This document shows positions 54,001-62,407 of a stretch of 64,000 nt of DNA, one piece after another. Source of the DNA: Bacteroidota bacterium (GTDB lineage Bacteria > Bacteroidota > Bacteroidia > JABDFU01); assembly GCA_016183775.1 (NCBI GenBank), contig JACPDY010000079.1, positions 1 through 64,000 on the forward strand, given 5' to 3'. The notes under the pieces were generated by a model that made no database searches, had not been told where the DNA came from, and saw nothing but the letters and a program-made list of their open reading frames with translations. Position 1 is the first letter of the stretch. Each line of letters opens with the position of its first letter. Both the position numbers and the translations under genes were made by a program.

Positions 54001-55862
54001 GAAGCATCAACCGCAACCCCGCTTCCAGTACCACCATCATTAGCCGGCCCTCCATAACAGGTCGACCATAATGGAAAACCTGTGGCGGGATTTAGTTTGA
54101 TAAGAAATGCATCATATGGAAAACTTGCGCCCCCGAAACCAACTTGTACAAAAGCCCCGCCAGGATTAACCAGGGGGAAATCAGTGGAAGTTGTATTACC
54201 ACAAGCAAAAATATTATTGGTCTGATCGACGCATATTCCATAGCCCCCATCCGACCCGCTTCCTCCATAGTATGTGGCCCATTGTCTTATCCCTTTATTG
54301 TTAAACTTTACAATAAAGGCATCTGAAAAGTTGTTTAATGCCGCTTGGTAAGGATTTTTGGTTGGGAAATTGGTAGAGGATGTATACCCCGTAAAAATTA
54401 CGTTATTTGCTGCATCTGTAATTATATCATATCCGCCATCGGCCTGCGAACCGCCGTAATAAGTAGACCATACCAAAAGTCCGACCGGAGAAAACTTTGA
54501 AATATAGGCATCTCCATTCCCGCCTGCCGCCTGCGTATACGATGTTGGAAACCATGTCTTAGCCGGAAAATCAGTGGATTTGGTGGATCCTGTTATATAA
54601 ATATCGTTGTTTTTGTCAGCAGTAATACTCATACCGAATTGGCTTTCAACTAAACTCCCTCCAATATAAGTTCCGAAAATACGTGCACCATTCGGATCGA
54701 ATTTTACCACATACGCATCCCCTTGCCCTTTATAAAAGTTTTGATAGGCTCCTGCATTTACAGGAAAATTCATGGAATACACAAGTCCGTTAAAAACAGG
54801 ATTGCCGGCAGCATCTGTAGCTGCTCCAACACCTCTTTCTTCGCCACTTCCCCCATAATAGGTGTTCCAGGTAGCAGGGTCAATGATCAAAGGGTAGTCA
54901 GGGTTGTAAAGTCCCAATTGGAAAGTAGTTTCATAGATATGAGATGTGAGATGTGAAGTTTGAGACTCATGTCTCGCATCTAATTTATATTTTGCTTTTA
55001 CATCTATTACTTTTCCATCAATTACCTGGTAGACTTTTGGTATGGATTCGTAAAATTCATTTATACTGGTTCTTATTCTTAATTTTCCATTTTTAATTAT
55101 TAATTTTTCTGCGCCGGTCCACCGCAGTTTTATCTGATTGGGGTCTGCATGCGGGTTTACGATCAGATCATATTTAGTCCCTTTTTCACTGCCACCATAG
55201 TATTGTATGTCAATATTGTTGTAAATATTTTTGTACGTGATCTTATTATATTGTCGTACATCAGTTACTCCCTGCGGGCAATGCGGGTAATAGTAATTGA
55301 GGGATCCTACGGCCGCATCTTCCTCCTTCACTGACACTTCGACTCCGCTCAGTGTGCCAGTTCCGGAGGACACGTCCTCAATGGTTTGCATAGAGCTGTT
55401 TGCGCCCACAAAATCCATATCAACGCGATGCACTTTCAGGATTTGCTTTTGGTTAAGCTCTTCTTCTTTTTGTTGTTTGTTTTGAGCAGTTATTTGTCCG
55501 GATATTTCCAATTCTTCCAGTTGCTCTTTTACTTCATTCATTACTTTAATCAAATTGCTAAATACATAGCTCAAACCTGTCTTTCGCAGGTATATGTCAC
55601 TTCCCTTGGTCGAACTTTTGTATAATATATCAGGACGAAGATGGTTATCGATATCAATTATCTGGCCTTTGTTTTGAGTAAATAACATACCGGCTCCCCC
55701 ATGCGGGGCAGCAGGGTTGCCAGGTACTTTCCGGGTAAATTGTGTTCGATCTTTTTCACCGGGAGTTCGCTTGTCATTGCCGGCTAAGGAAACCGACGGC
55801 AGCAGCCATACAGCAATTTGCAGTTGCAAAATTGGAATGAACGATCTGCCGGTTAATCTCAT
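51081..55862 (-). CDS. Giant secreted SBBP/PKD/SprB-repeat protein (giant 6)
   Basis: 1593 residues. Leader MRLTGRSFIPILQLQIAVW...VSLAGN, N-terminal domain GAGMLFTQNKGQI to LIIDPATWNTYYGG (about 325), SBBP repeats to about 800 (WATYYGGSGSDGGYGICVDQTNNIFACG), PKD (CDTTGYKFEWTFTGGSPATS), SprB-like repeats, PKD-like domains, and the terminal module (CTGCGCKEW, LCPG, KDKNGC). It lacks the last ordinary SprB repeat found before the module in giants 2-5. Its first half is closest to giant 4. A DVSSGTGTLSGVEVSVKE insertion in an acidic linker matches a short DNA repeat. Location at the cell surface is inferred. Confidence 0.87.
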   Translation of the reverse strand: MRLTGRSFIPILQLQIAVWLLPSVSLAGNDKRTPGEKDRTQFTRKVPGNPAAPHGGAGMLFTQNKGQIIDIDNHLRPDILYKSSTKGSDIYLRKTGLSYVFSNLIKVMNEVKEQLEELEISGQITAQNKQQKEEELNQKQILKVHRVDMDFVGANSSMQTIEDVSSGTGTLSGVEVSVKEEDAAVGSLNYYYPHCPQGVTDVRQYNKITYKNIYNNIDIQYYGGSEKGTKYDLIVNPHADPNQIKLRWTGAEKLIIKNGKLRIRTSINEFYESIPKVYQVIDGKVIDVKAKYKLDARHESQTSHLTSHIYETTFQLGLYNPDYPLIIDPATWNTYYGGSGEERGVGAATDAAGNPVFNGLVYSMNFPVNAGAYQNFYKGQGDAYVVKFDPNGARIFGTYIGGSLVESQFGMSITADKNNDIYITGSTKSTDFPAKTWFPTSYTQAAGGNGDAYISKFSPVGLLVWSTYYGGSQADGGYDIITDAANNVIFTGYTSSTNFPTKNPYQAALNNFSDAFIVKFNNKGIRQWATYYGGSGSDGGYGICVDQTNNIFACGNTTSTDFPLVNPGGAFVQVGFGGASFPYDAFLIKLNPATGFPLWSTCYGGPANDGGTGSGVAVDASGNVILCISTASTTNISTPGAYQPAYGGGGGGTSYGDVALIKFNSSYARVWATYVGGNNDECLNGFAIDAAGNSYVCWEWEDMNGGTYPGSLSCAYQPNFAGVEDFYIVKFNTNGIRSCGTYIGGPQEDEYENTGANNMAIFANDLYITGYTQGQYPVTAGAFQTIHGGGGMDAFMDKFCINLCEAKVLGLGYTASATNVCVNKPVTYTPSVNNTCDTTGYKFEWTFTGGSPATSTELNPSVTYPAAGNYSVKLVLTTQCKKDSLTKTSYINVTPCGITVAAAAPGTCPGKCSTVSATGSNGTAPYNYSWNTGALTQNISSCPLVNTTYTVTVTDAVGNTSTASTTVIILPTVSVSTTADNSTCNGSNKGIATATPSGGIAPYTYLWDNGQTTAIAKNLTAGNYTVTVTDSKGCTGTQVANVPAPTPVTITLSVSGRNVCPGKSDGYTGIVPMDGTPPYMYLWNTGGTNSLITNLTTGTYTVTVTDLSGCTATTAVTVGTNPSLALPTSSVPNNCTSGGIGSATVSPSGAPGGYQYSWSSGLPGAGSTGTLTGLKAGTYTVTVFDGNGCTASTSVNVPQGPPPPSSFTISPAKTVCVGTSVTFTNTSGLSGGSWLIYGFGSSNTNNFSATFNNPGTYIVSHKTVQNGCLAETIDTVVAVNCPAGKPGVGIVGGSCIPRGDCSKSITAAVTGGTVPYSYLWNTGATTQKIFPCPVSNGTYAVTVTDATGATNSATVAVTVGPLAAFTKTPPAGTVCTGTTVNYTGTTFPGATYSWTINNPPIVSGSSSNFSYTFLTAGNYIVNHTVSNATCGDVARDTINVINCSAAPTVTATSSSICSGSCAAVTSNPVGGTTPYVYAWSNGSSTQNINPCPALTTTYTLTVTDAGGKTATTTATVIVSPPLVGQFTKGTASCTGCGCKEWIMVNAAGGTSPYSYSWPDSYSKRYKNNLCPGSYTINIKDKNGCSINITVSAP
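55329..55358. repeat. In-frame short repeat element inside giant 6
   Basis: The word acacttcgactccgctcagt is typical of dispersed Bacteroidota repeats and shares cttcgact with the element at 40741. It is translated as the TGTLSGVEVSV part of an ~18-residue insertion absent from giants 2 and 4 at the same linker. A small palindrome, gaggac/gtcctc (55366-55379), follows. Confidence 0.65.
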
Positions 55863-55912
55863 GGTATTTTGTATAGGTTTAAATCAATCAGATTCCTACA
55901 TGAAAAATGTGA

Positions 55913-58432
55913 TTATTCCACTATTATTTTTTTGTATGATTTTATCCCGTTACCTTCAGCTTTAATGGAGATGATATATATTCCTTTTGCTAAATCATTT
56001 GCCGGTATTCGTTCGGTAAACGTTCCCGAACGCTCTCCACAATCGGTATGGCTAAGCTGTTGTCCTGCAATATTATATAACTCTGCAATATACTTCTCTT
56101 TCACCGGAGAATATATTTTTAGTATAATTTCTCCAATAATTTCGTCAAAATAGCCAGTAACAATATTTTTTGAGGAAAATTCATCAATACCTGTAAGCAG
56201 AAAAGGCGAAGAGGTGCTGGAACAGCCATCGGCATTGGTTACTACAACATAATAGGAGCCTGAGCCGGTCATTGTATAGCTTTGGTTGCTGGCGCCGGAT
56301 ATAATATTCCCGTTCTTATACCATTCATACATGAAGACATCGATACTGGTTGAAGTAAGCACATTTCCGTTCCGTGTAATAACAGGCTTGGGAGGTGCAG
56401 GGAATACTGAAACAGAAACAGTGGAATTGGCGGAACAACCATTTGTAGCAGTAACTGTTACGGTATAGGTGGTAGTATTAGCCGGGCTTGCATCAGGATT
56501 GGCGACGGTTGTGGAGCTTAATCCTGTTGCCGGTGACCAGGTATACGTACCGCCGCCGGTGGCTTGCAGTGTAAAAACATCTCCGCTGCAAATAGCTCCA
56601 TCGGAGCCTACGGTTGCATTCGCCTGGTTTACGGATACTTTTATGTTTGAAGTTGCTGAACAAGAAGCGCCTTTGAGGGCTGTTATTTTATAGGTGGTGG
56701 TTACAATTGGGGAAGCAACTACACTGGTTCCGGTAGTTGTATTTAAACCAGTTGATGGAGACCAGGAATAGCTGTCGGCATTTCCACTCACAGTAAGCGT
56801 AGTTGAAATTCCCGAACATATCGTTTTATCAGCGGACGGAGTGATGGTTGCTCCAACCAACGCAGACCTGATCATTGGGCCCGGGTTAGTTGGATTACAA
56901 ATTGGTGTAGCAAAACTCGCTGCGCAGTTTACGTTTCCTCCTTCTACTAATTCAGGATGTATTGTGCGTGTAGTTTCGCCGGGAGTAACCGCATAATTCA
57001 TAGTATACTTTGGCCGTATAATATGTCCAAACTGGTGCGCATGTCCGAATTCGTGAAGAACTATCGATTCAAAGTCAACTTCCGAATTAGTAGCCGGTGC
57101 AGGCCCGAATTGCCAGGCATAGTTGTTTGTTCCATCGCTGGGTTGATTGGTAAATACATGGTCAAAGCCCATCAGGTAATATCGACGGGTGTTTCCTGTA
57201 CCACAGGATGTTTTGTAAGTGGAAGTGGCTATGCCCATCGTGCCTGGAGGTAATTCGCCCGGGTTGCCAAACCTTACAGTGATAATTGTGTCAACTGCAG
57301 AGGTGGTGCTCGCCGTGTTGGATCCTAAATCCCAATTAATACCCGTAGCACACGACCAGTTTTTTAAAGCCCTGGTATATGCGGCAACAGCGGCCGCATT
57401 TCCTGCAAAAGCTGTGTTCAGATGAATGGTATAACCACCCTTTCCATTGACGTTAGTATGAACAACCTGAGAAAAGCCATCGGTAAAAGGATGTTCATAA
57501 AGCGCCCATTTTATATTCAATGTATCGGAACTAACCGTTCTGACAGTGTTTACTACAACACTGATCTTACCTGTTCCTGCAAAAACTAATTTTGATCCGC
57601 CTGCGGACTCCCTGTTAGGTACGTAAACCTGTATTTCGGTATCGGTCCATTTAACATAGTATAAATTATCAAAGGTAACAGATGCATCATACAGATCGGC
57701 CCATGTTTTACCTCCATCGTCCGCATTTGCAAATCCCACGTAATTTGATCCTCTCGTTGCCCCAAACCCCGATCCTTTTATAGTAAGAATAGATTTGGAT
57801 CCCGCTGAAATTGTTGTTGGAGAGAATGAAGTTATAGCAGCTGCGGCAGCTTGCTTCTTTGCAGCCCTGTTATTTTGCAACGCTTGCAAATTAAACTTGT
57901 TATAATCAATAACTGATAACGCAGTTTTTTGACTTATGAAATCATACAGTTTGGTTTTAATATCTGAATATCGGGTAAAAACATCAGCCGCGCTGAGTTC
58001 AGCAAGGTTGTATTTTATAAAACCCAGCGATAAGCAATTCGGGATGTAGCTAACGGATTTATTTGTTGCAATAGAGTTGTTTGTGTAAAAGTTGCAAAGA
58101 AAAATGCCGGTTTCTCCTATACCCAGCTCTACACCAGGGTTTACCTTAACCCAAGTATCACCAACTACGCCTCCATCAGATATCATTTCTATTTTTTCTG
58201 AACTAATCTCGCCTTTAAATACTTTATACAGCTCAATTATATTTGAAGTATATATACGGCTTTTATCCTCGTTCCAGAATGAAGTTTTACTAATTACCTT
58301 TCCCTCAATAATTATATCCGACTCGGCAATTCTTTTTTCCAAAGGAACATTTAACAAAAGACATTGTGCAGTAGAGAATGTAAAATTCGCTGCCAGGAAA
58401 ATTGCAAATAAAAGCTTGTAGAAAGGTTTCAT
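55913..58432 (-). CDS. Secreted metzincin-like metalloprotease with TIG and Ig-like domains and type A T9SS domain
   Basis: 839 residues. Signal peptide MKPFYKLLFAIFLAANFTFSTAQ; an N-terminal domain of ~170 residues with AESDIIIEGKVISKTSFWN; a TIG/IPT domain near 200-300 (ITSFSPTTISAGSKSILTIKGSGFG); a catalytic domain near 310-530 with the zinc motif HEFGHAHQFGH and a Met-turn candidate YTMNYAV; two SprB/Ig-like repeats; an Ig-like module (YEWYKNGNIISGA); and the sorting domain (AELYNIAGQQLSH ... LAKGIYIISI). The zinc motif has Gln where metzincins have the conserved Gly of HExxHxxGxxH, but all three His and the Glu are present. A short HPELVEGG insertion just after the active site resembles a dispersed repeat. 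Predicted extracellular endopeptidase. Confidence 0.83.
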   Translation of the reverse strand: MKPFYKLLFAIFLAANFTFSTAQCLLLNVPLEKRIAESDIIIEGKVISKTSFWNEDKSRIYTSNIIELYKVFKGEISSEKIEMISDGGVVGDTWVKVNPGVELGIGETGIFLCNFYTNNSIATNKSVSYIPNCLSLGFIKYNLAELSAADVFTRYSDIKTKLYDFISQKTALSVIDYNKFNLQALQNNRAAKKQAAAAAITSFSPTTISAGSKSILTIKGSGFGATRGSNYVGFANADDGGKTWADLYDASVTFDNLYYVKWTDTEIQVYVPNRESAGGSKLVFAGTGKISVVVNTVRTVSSDTLNIKWALYEHPFTDGFSQVVHTNVNGKGGYTIHLNTAFAGNAAAVAAYTRALKNWSCATGINWDLGSNTASTTSAVDTIITVRFGNPGELPPGTMGIATSTYKTSCGTGNTRRYYLMGFDHVFTNQPSDGTNNYAWQFGPAPATNSEVDFESIVLHEFGHAHQFGHIIRPKYTMNYAVTPGETTRTIHPELVEGGNVNCAASFATPICNPTNPGPMIRSALVGATITPSADKTICSGISTTLTVSGNADSYSWSPSTGLNTTTGTSVVASPIVTTTYKITALKGASCSATSNIKVSVNQANATVGSDGAICSGDVFTLQATGGGTYTWSPATGLSSTTVANPDASPANTTTYTVTVTATNGCSANSTVSVSVFPAPPKPVITRNGNVLTSTSIDVFMYEWYKNGNIISGASNQSYTMTGSGSYYVVVTNADGCSSTSSPFLLTGIDEFSSKNIVTGYFDEIIGEIILKIYSPVKEKYIAELYNIAGQQLSHTDCGERSGTFTERIPANDLAKGIYIISIKAEGNGIKSYKKIIVE

Positions 58433-58565
58433 AGTTTATGGTTTTTGTAATAGTGAAAAAAATATTTTAATGTTTTTCTGCCGGCTATTAAACGAATGGA
58501 GTATGGAATTTTTTTCTTCTATCCCTTATTTTAGTGCCCAAACCGGTTGTCCGGATCATTTCATT

Positions 58566-61500
58566 TTAATTTACCGAACATTTATTACTAAACACGCGGT
58601 TCCCATCCGAAACCTGAATGGCATACATACCTTGTGAATACCCTGACATATCAATTACAGAAGAAGCCTGAGTTCCCGTTACTATTAGCTCTCCCGAATA
58701 GACAACCTGTCCCATCATATTAATGATCATTACCTGTTTATCATCATTCGTATTAAAATTGCCATTCATCATAATCGTTAATTGTTTATCTAACGGATTA
58801 TAATTAGTATAAATGGCTGTTGAAGAAAGCAACGGATCAATGCCTGTACATATATCTACAGTTATTGTTTTTGAATACGTATTATCAGTGCCGCAGCTGT
58901 TAGTCGCTGACAAGGTAGCTGTATACGTTCCGGTGGCCGGGTAGGAAACGGAAGGTGATACCAAACCAGATGTTGAGGGCGAACCTCCGGGGAAGTTCCA
59001 GCTATAAGAACTTACATGCGTACTGCCCGAAGCATTAAAAACCAGGGAAGCATTCTTGCAAACAGTTGCATTGGCAGGAGTTGTAGTAACAAGCACAGTA
59101 ACAGGATTGTCAATTTTGATATCTATCGCCGATGATCCCGTACAAGCTCCCGTTGAACCGGATATACTGTAAGTAATATCAGCAGTTGGAGAAGCAGTGA
59201 CAACTGCTCCGGAGGTCGCACTCAAACCTGTGGATGGAGACCATGTGTATGAACCGGTTGCTCCGGATGCAGTAAGTGTTGTGGAATTCCCAGAACACAT
59301 TGCGGTACCCTTTGAAGAAGTAATACTAATGGCCGGTGCGGGATTCACTGTTATATTTGTTACGGTTGAATCAAGTTCATGACATCCGCCACCTATTACA
59401 AACAGCTTCACCTTATAACTGCCTGCTGTACCATAAATAATACTTTGAGACACAGCGTTTGATATTTTAGGGTTCCCTCCAACGCTATACCAGATCAAGG
59501 TATCTTGGTGAAGTGATCCTGTTGCATCCACTGTTATTGCCGCACCCTGACATATTGTTGTTTGGCTTACTGTTGAAGTAGCTACAACCGGTTGATTGGT
59601 CAAAAAAGGAAACAGGTACAGTGATGCCTGTACGGCCCAATACGCACCGGTCACAGCCATCTGGTTCCATGAATTATCCATTCTTTGTTCCCATACTCCG
59701 CTTGGCTTGGTTTCTCCAAGCGAATTGGATACGATCAGTAAAGTATCCCTGGAAGTTGTCCAATTCAAATTCGAATAATCAATACCAATATAGAATTTTT
59801 TGTTAGCAGGTAAATTTATCACAGGCCTGAACGCAATATCCAAATATTGTTTTGCTTTTATCGCATTTCTGCACTGTTGGATTGTTTTTGTTGTGGAACC
59901 CAATAGCGTTCCGGGTGAATTGCCTGCGCCATCTGCTGCATACACATTAATGGTTATTGTTTTGCTCAAATTAGTGGAGTTTGCAAGATAAACCCACATG
60001 TTAGCGCGTGTAAGTATTGAATAAGGAGAACTTGACGCATCAAAATATTGCGCCTTTTGTTTTCTCGCATCCAGCCCATTGAGACCCATTATCCAGCCAT
60101 CTTTATTGGTAGGAATAGTTGCGCTCGCGCCATATATGGCAGGATGCCAGGCAGGAGAAGCACCTTGTATCATTGAGTAATTTATATAATCACAACCATT
60201 GGCAGCTGTAACTGTTATGTATGCACTTTTTGTTTTGGTATCTGTTCCATTGCTATTACTTACCGTCAACGATACATTATACGAACCCGCCGTTGAATAA
60301 ACTATTGGCGGCGGATTTTTTCCAGTATAACTGGCAGGTGTACCCCCGGTGAAAGTCCAGTTCCATGTAGTAGCTTTATGAATGCTTTGATCCGTGAATA
60401 TTATTTTACCTCCTGCCGGAACACTTACAGCATTTGCTATAAAATCAGCTGTCGGTTTCCATGCCAGAGAAGCCTGTACACATTGCATGGTTTTATCCGC
60501 ATTGATCCGGCCTGCTCCCAATTGACCGATATAAGAAGGATTCTGTGCATCAATATTGTCCGCATTATTTTTCAAACATGTTTCAACATCAACATTAGTC
60601 AGGTATGGATTCAATGATAACATCAATCCGCACAAGCCCGCAACTAGGGGAGATGACATAGAAGTGCCGCTCGGCGAGGAATAGCCCGCTCCGGTATTTG
60701 TTGTTAAAATACCTTCGCCGGGAGCCGCCAGGTCCACGTCAGGTCCAATGCTGGAAAAAGAAGATTTAACATCAGTCTGATTTGTGGATGCTACTGCAAT
60801 AACGTGAGGGTATGCTCCGGGATAGGAAACCTGGCAAATACCACAATTTCCTGCTGCCGCAACCAGTACACAACCTTTACTGAACGCGTAATCTATTGCA
60901 TTCTGATCGGTGAGTGAAACAGCTCCAGTTCCATACGACATATTAATAACTCTCGCTCCCGCAGAAGCTGCATAAACAAGTCCTGCAGCTCCACTGGTTA
61001 TAGTTGAACCAGAAGCTGCGCTGGCCTTTACTGCCATTAATTTAATGCTGTATCCAATGGATGCTATGCCAGTACCATTATTTGAAGCAGCAGAAACTAT
61101 TCCGGCAACTTCGGTACCATGTGGACCGGAATTAGAAGGATCACTATCATTGCTTCCTACATCGTACCCATTCACATCATCAATGTATCCGTTATTATCA
61201 TCATCTTTATTATTACCCGGAATTTCTCCGGCATTCACCCATATATTAGCTATCAAATCAGGATGGTTTAGTTGTACGCCCTCATCGATAATTGCAACCA
61301 CTATCGCCGAGCTGCCTGTGGAATAATTCCAGGCGTTTGCAGCACCGATCTTCGCTAATGCCCATTGCGATGAGTAACTTGGATCATTCGGTGTAGCCAT
61401 TGATCTGTATAGGGGTACTTTCTCAACATACTCAACAATTTCAGAAGCCCTTAACTTACGAATCAACAGATCGATATCGGCATAGTTATTGAACTCCAAT

Positions 61501-61832
61501 TCAAAAGTGCGTTGTAATACGTCCGATTCTTTGGCGGCATAAAAGGGCCTACGGAAGCTTTTAAAAATAAACTGTTCTGCCAGCGATGCCAAAAAAGGAT
61601 AGGAATTTATATCCGTATGCATAGGATCATCCTTTATTCCCAAATTCAAGGGAACATTATTTTTCAGCTTAATATATACTCTGCCATCAACGTAGTTTTC
61701 ATTTACCGTTTGGCCGGACAAGATCATTGCATTTGTTATGCAGGCACATACTATAATTAGCAGTCTTTTTGAAAGAACAATTTTTCGGGCAAAAACAATT
61801 ATTTTGAAGAATAAAGTATGACGATTTTTCAT
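58566..61832 (-). CDS. Secreted S8 subtilisin-like serine protease with PKD domains and type A T9SS domain
   Basis: About 1088 residues from ATG 61832; an in-frame ATG at 61865 is also possible. After the leader (ending ITNAMILSGQ) comes a prodomain (~40-150). The peptidase carries the triad Asp in VVAIIDEGVQLNHPDL, His in GPHGTEVAGIVS and Ser in SPSGTSMSSPLVAGL, with NNKDDDNNGYIDDVNGYD as a likely calcium loop. PKD domains follow (TFTGGTPASYTGKNP near 500; SYSWNFPGGSPSTSG near 970), with an unassigned module between them (KTITINVYAADGAGNSPGTLLG) and a further PKD/Ig-like repeat. The sorting domain ends the protein (VMIINMMGQVVYSGE ... YSQGMYAIQVSD). All catalytic residues are present, so an active exported protease is expected. 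Confidence 0.92.
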   Translation of the reverse strand: MKNRHTLFFKIIVFARKIVLSKRLLIIVCACITNAMILSGQTVNENYVDGRVYIKLKNNVPLNLGIKDDPMHTDINSYPFLASLAEQFIFKSFRRPFYAAKESDVLQRTFELEFNNYADIDLLIRKLRASEIVEYVEKVPLYRSMATPNDPSYSSQWALAKIGAANAWNYSTGSSAIVVAIIDEGVQLNHPDLIANIWVNAGEIPGNNKDDDNNGYIDDVNGYDVGSNDSDPSNSGPHGTEVAGIVSAASNNGTGIASIGYSIKLMAVKASAASGSTITSGAAGLVYAASAGARVINMSYGTGAVSLTDQNAIDYAFSKGCVLVAAAGNCGICQVSYPGAYPHVIAVASTNQTDVKSSFSSIGPDVDLAAPGEGILTTNTGAGYSSPSGTSMSSPLVAGLCGLMLSLNPYLTNVDVETCLKNNADNIDAQNPSYIGQLGAGRINADKTMQCVQASLAWKPTADFIANAVSVPAGGKIIFTDQSIHKATTWNWTFTGGTPASYTGKNPPPIVYSTAGSYNVSLTVSNSNGTDTKTKSAYITVTAANGCDYINYSMIQGASPAWHPAIYGASATIPTNKDGWIMGLNGLDARKQKAQYFDASSSPYSILTRANMWVYLANSTNLSKTITINVYAADGAGNSPGTLLGSTTKTIQQCRNAIKAKQYLDIAFRPVINLPANKKFYIGIDYSNLNWTTSRDTLLIVSNSLGETKPSGVWEQRMDNSWNQMAVTGAYWAVQASLYLFPFLTNQPVVATSTVSQTTICQGAAITVDATGSLHQDTLIWYSVGGNPKISNAVSQSIIYGTAGSYKVKLFVIGGGCHELDSTVTNITVNPAPAISITSSKGTAMCSGNSTTLTASGATGSYTWSPSTGLSATSGAVVTASPTADITYSISGSTGACTGSSAIDIKIDNPVTVLVTTTPANATVCKNASLVFNASGSTHVSSYSWNFPGGSPSTSGLVSPSVSYPATGTYTATLSATNSCGTDNTYSKTITVDICTGIDPLLSSTAIYTNYNPLDKQLTIMMNGNFNTNDDKQVMIINMMGQVVYSGELIVTGTQASSVIDMSGYSQGMYAIQVSDGNRVFSNKCSVN

Positions 61833-61865
61833 AGTGACTTTTTGTTTTATATTGTTTGATTTCAA

Positions 61866-62130
61866 CTAATATAAATTTCACTCAAAAATGCTGGCAAGTC
61901 AAATCAAATGTGTATAAAAATCATTAGATCAATTTTGATTAATATTATAATGTGGTTTGGAATAAAACCAATTAATACTGTTTTATTGACTATTAATAGG
62001 TTTAATTATTAAATTATCTGAATTATTATCAGTATATCAAATAAATATTAGTTAATTAAACCTCTCATCTCTTCCGTTCCTGAAATGGTAATTGTGCTGT
62101 TGCGTAAAAACTTATTCAGGCGGTATTCGG
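61866..62130. other. AT-rich intergenic region upstream of the subtilisin gene
   Basis: No reading frame of note and very high AT content. It probably contains the promoter of the subtilisin gene on the minus strand. A degraded gene piece begins at about 62131. Confidence 0.5.
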
Positions 62131-62280
62131 TTTAATCCTCGTTCCGGAATGAAGTTTTACCATTGCCGGTTCAGCCATTCTTTTTTTAAAGGAAAATTTA
62201 GCAGAAAGTCTTCTGCAGTAGGGGATATAAAATTCACTATCAGAAAAATCGTATATAAAAAGGCAGCAGAAGGGTTTCCT
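62131..62280 (-). pseudogene. Remnant of the 5' end of a metalloprotease-gene paralogue
   Basis: About 150 bp align with the first codons of the gene at 55913-58432. The stretch taatcctcgttcc, then gaatgaagttttac, matches the NEDKSR-coding part, and further blocks match the FTFS/LLLNV part (tttttttaaaggaaaattta) and the leader. An internal gap of about 24 bases and changes at the start codon (tttcctgg for tttcatag) destroy the frame. It shows that a second copy of this secreted-protein gene, or part of it, once existed here. Confidence 0.75.
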
Positions 62281-62407
62281 GGTTTATCATTTTTACATTT
62301 TCAGTATTTTACTTCAATACATGATCAATTTTGACATGCGTAGTCCTACTCTACTGAAGTCGTTTTCTCCTGCAATTATACACCAAAACGAGGACTATTT
62401 TCACGAT

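Noticed and set aside
23115-55862. Regularly spaced similar segments that could be mistaken for CRISPR or satellite DNA
   Set aside because: They are in-frame SBBP, PKD and SprB protein repeats with codon-level divergence and no constant spacer structure.
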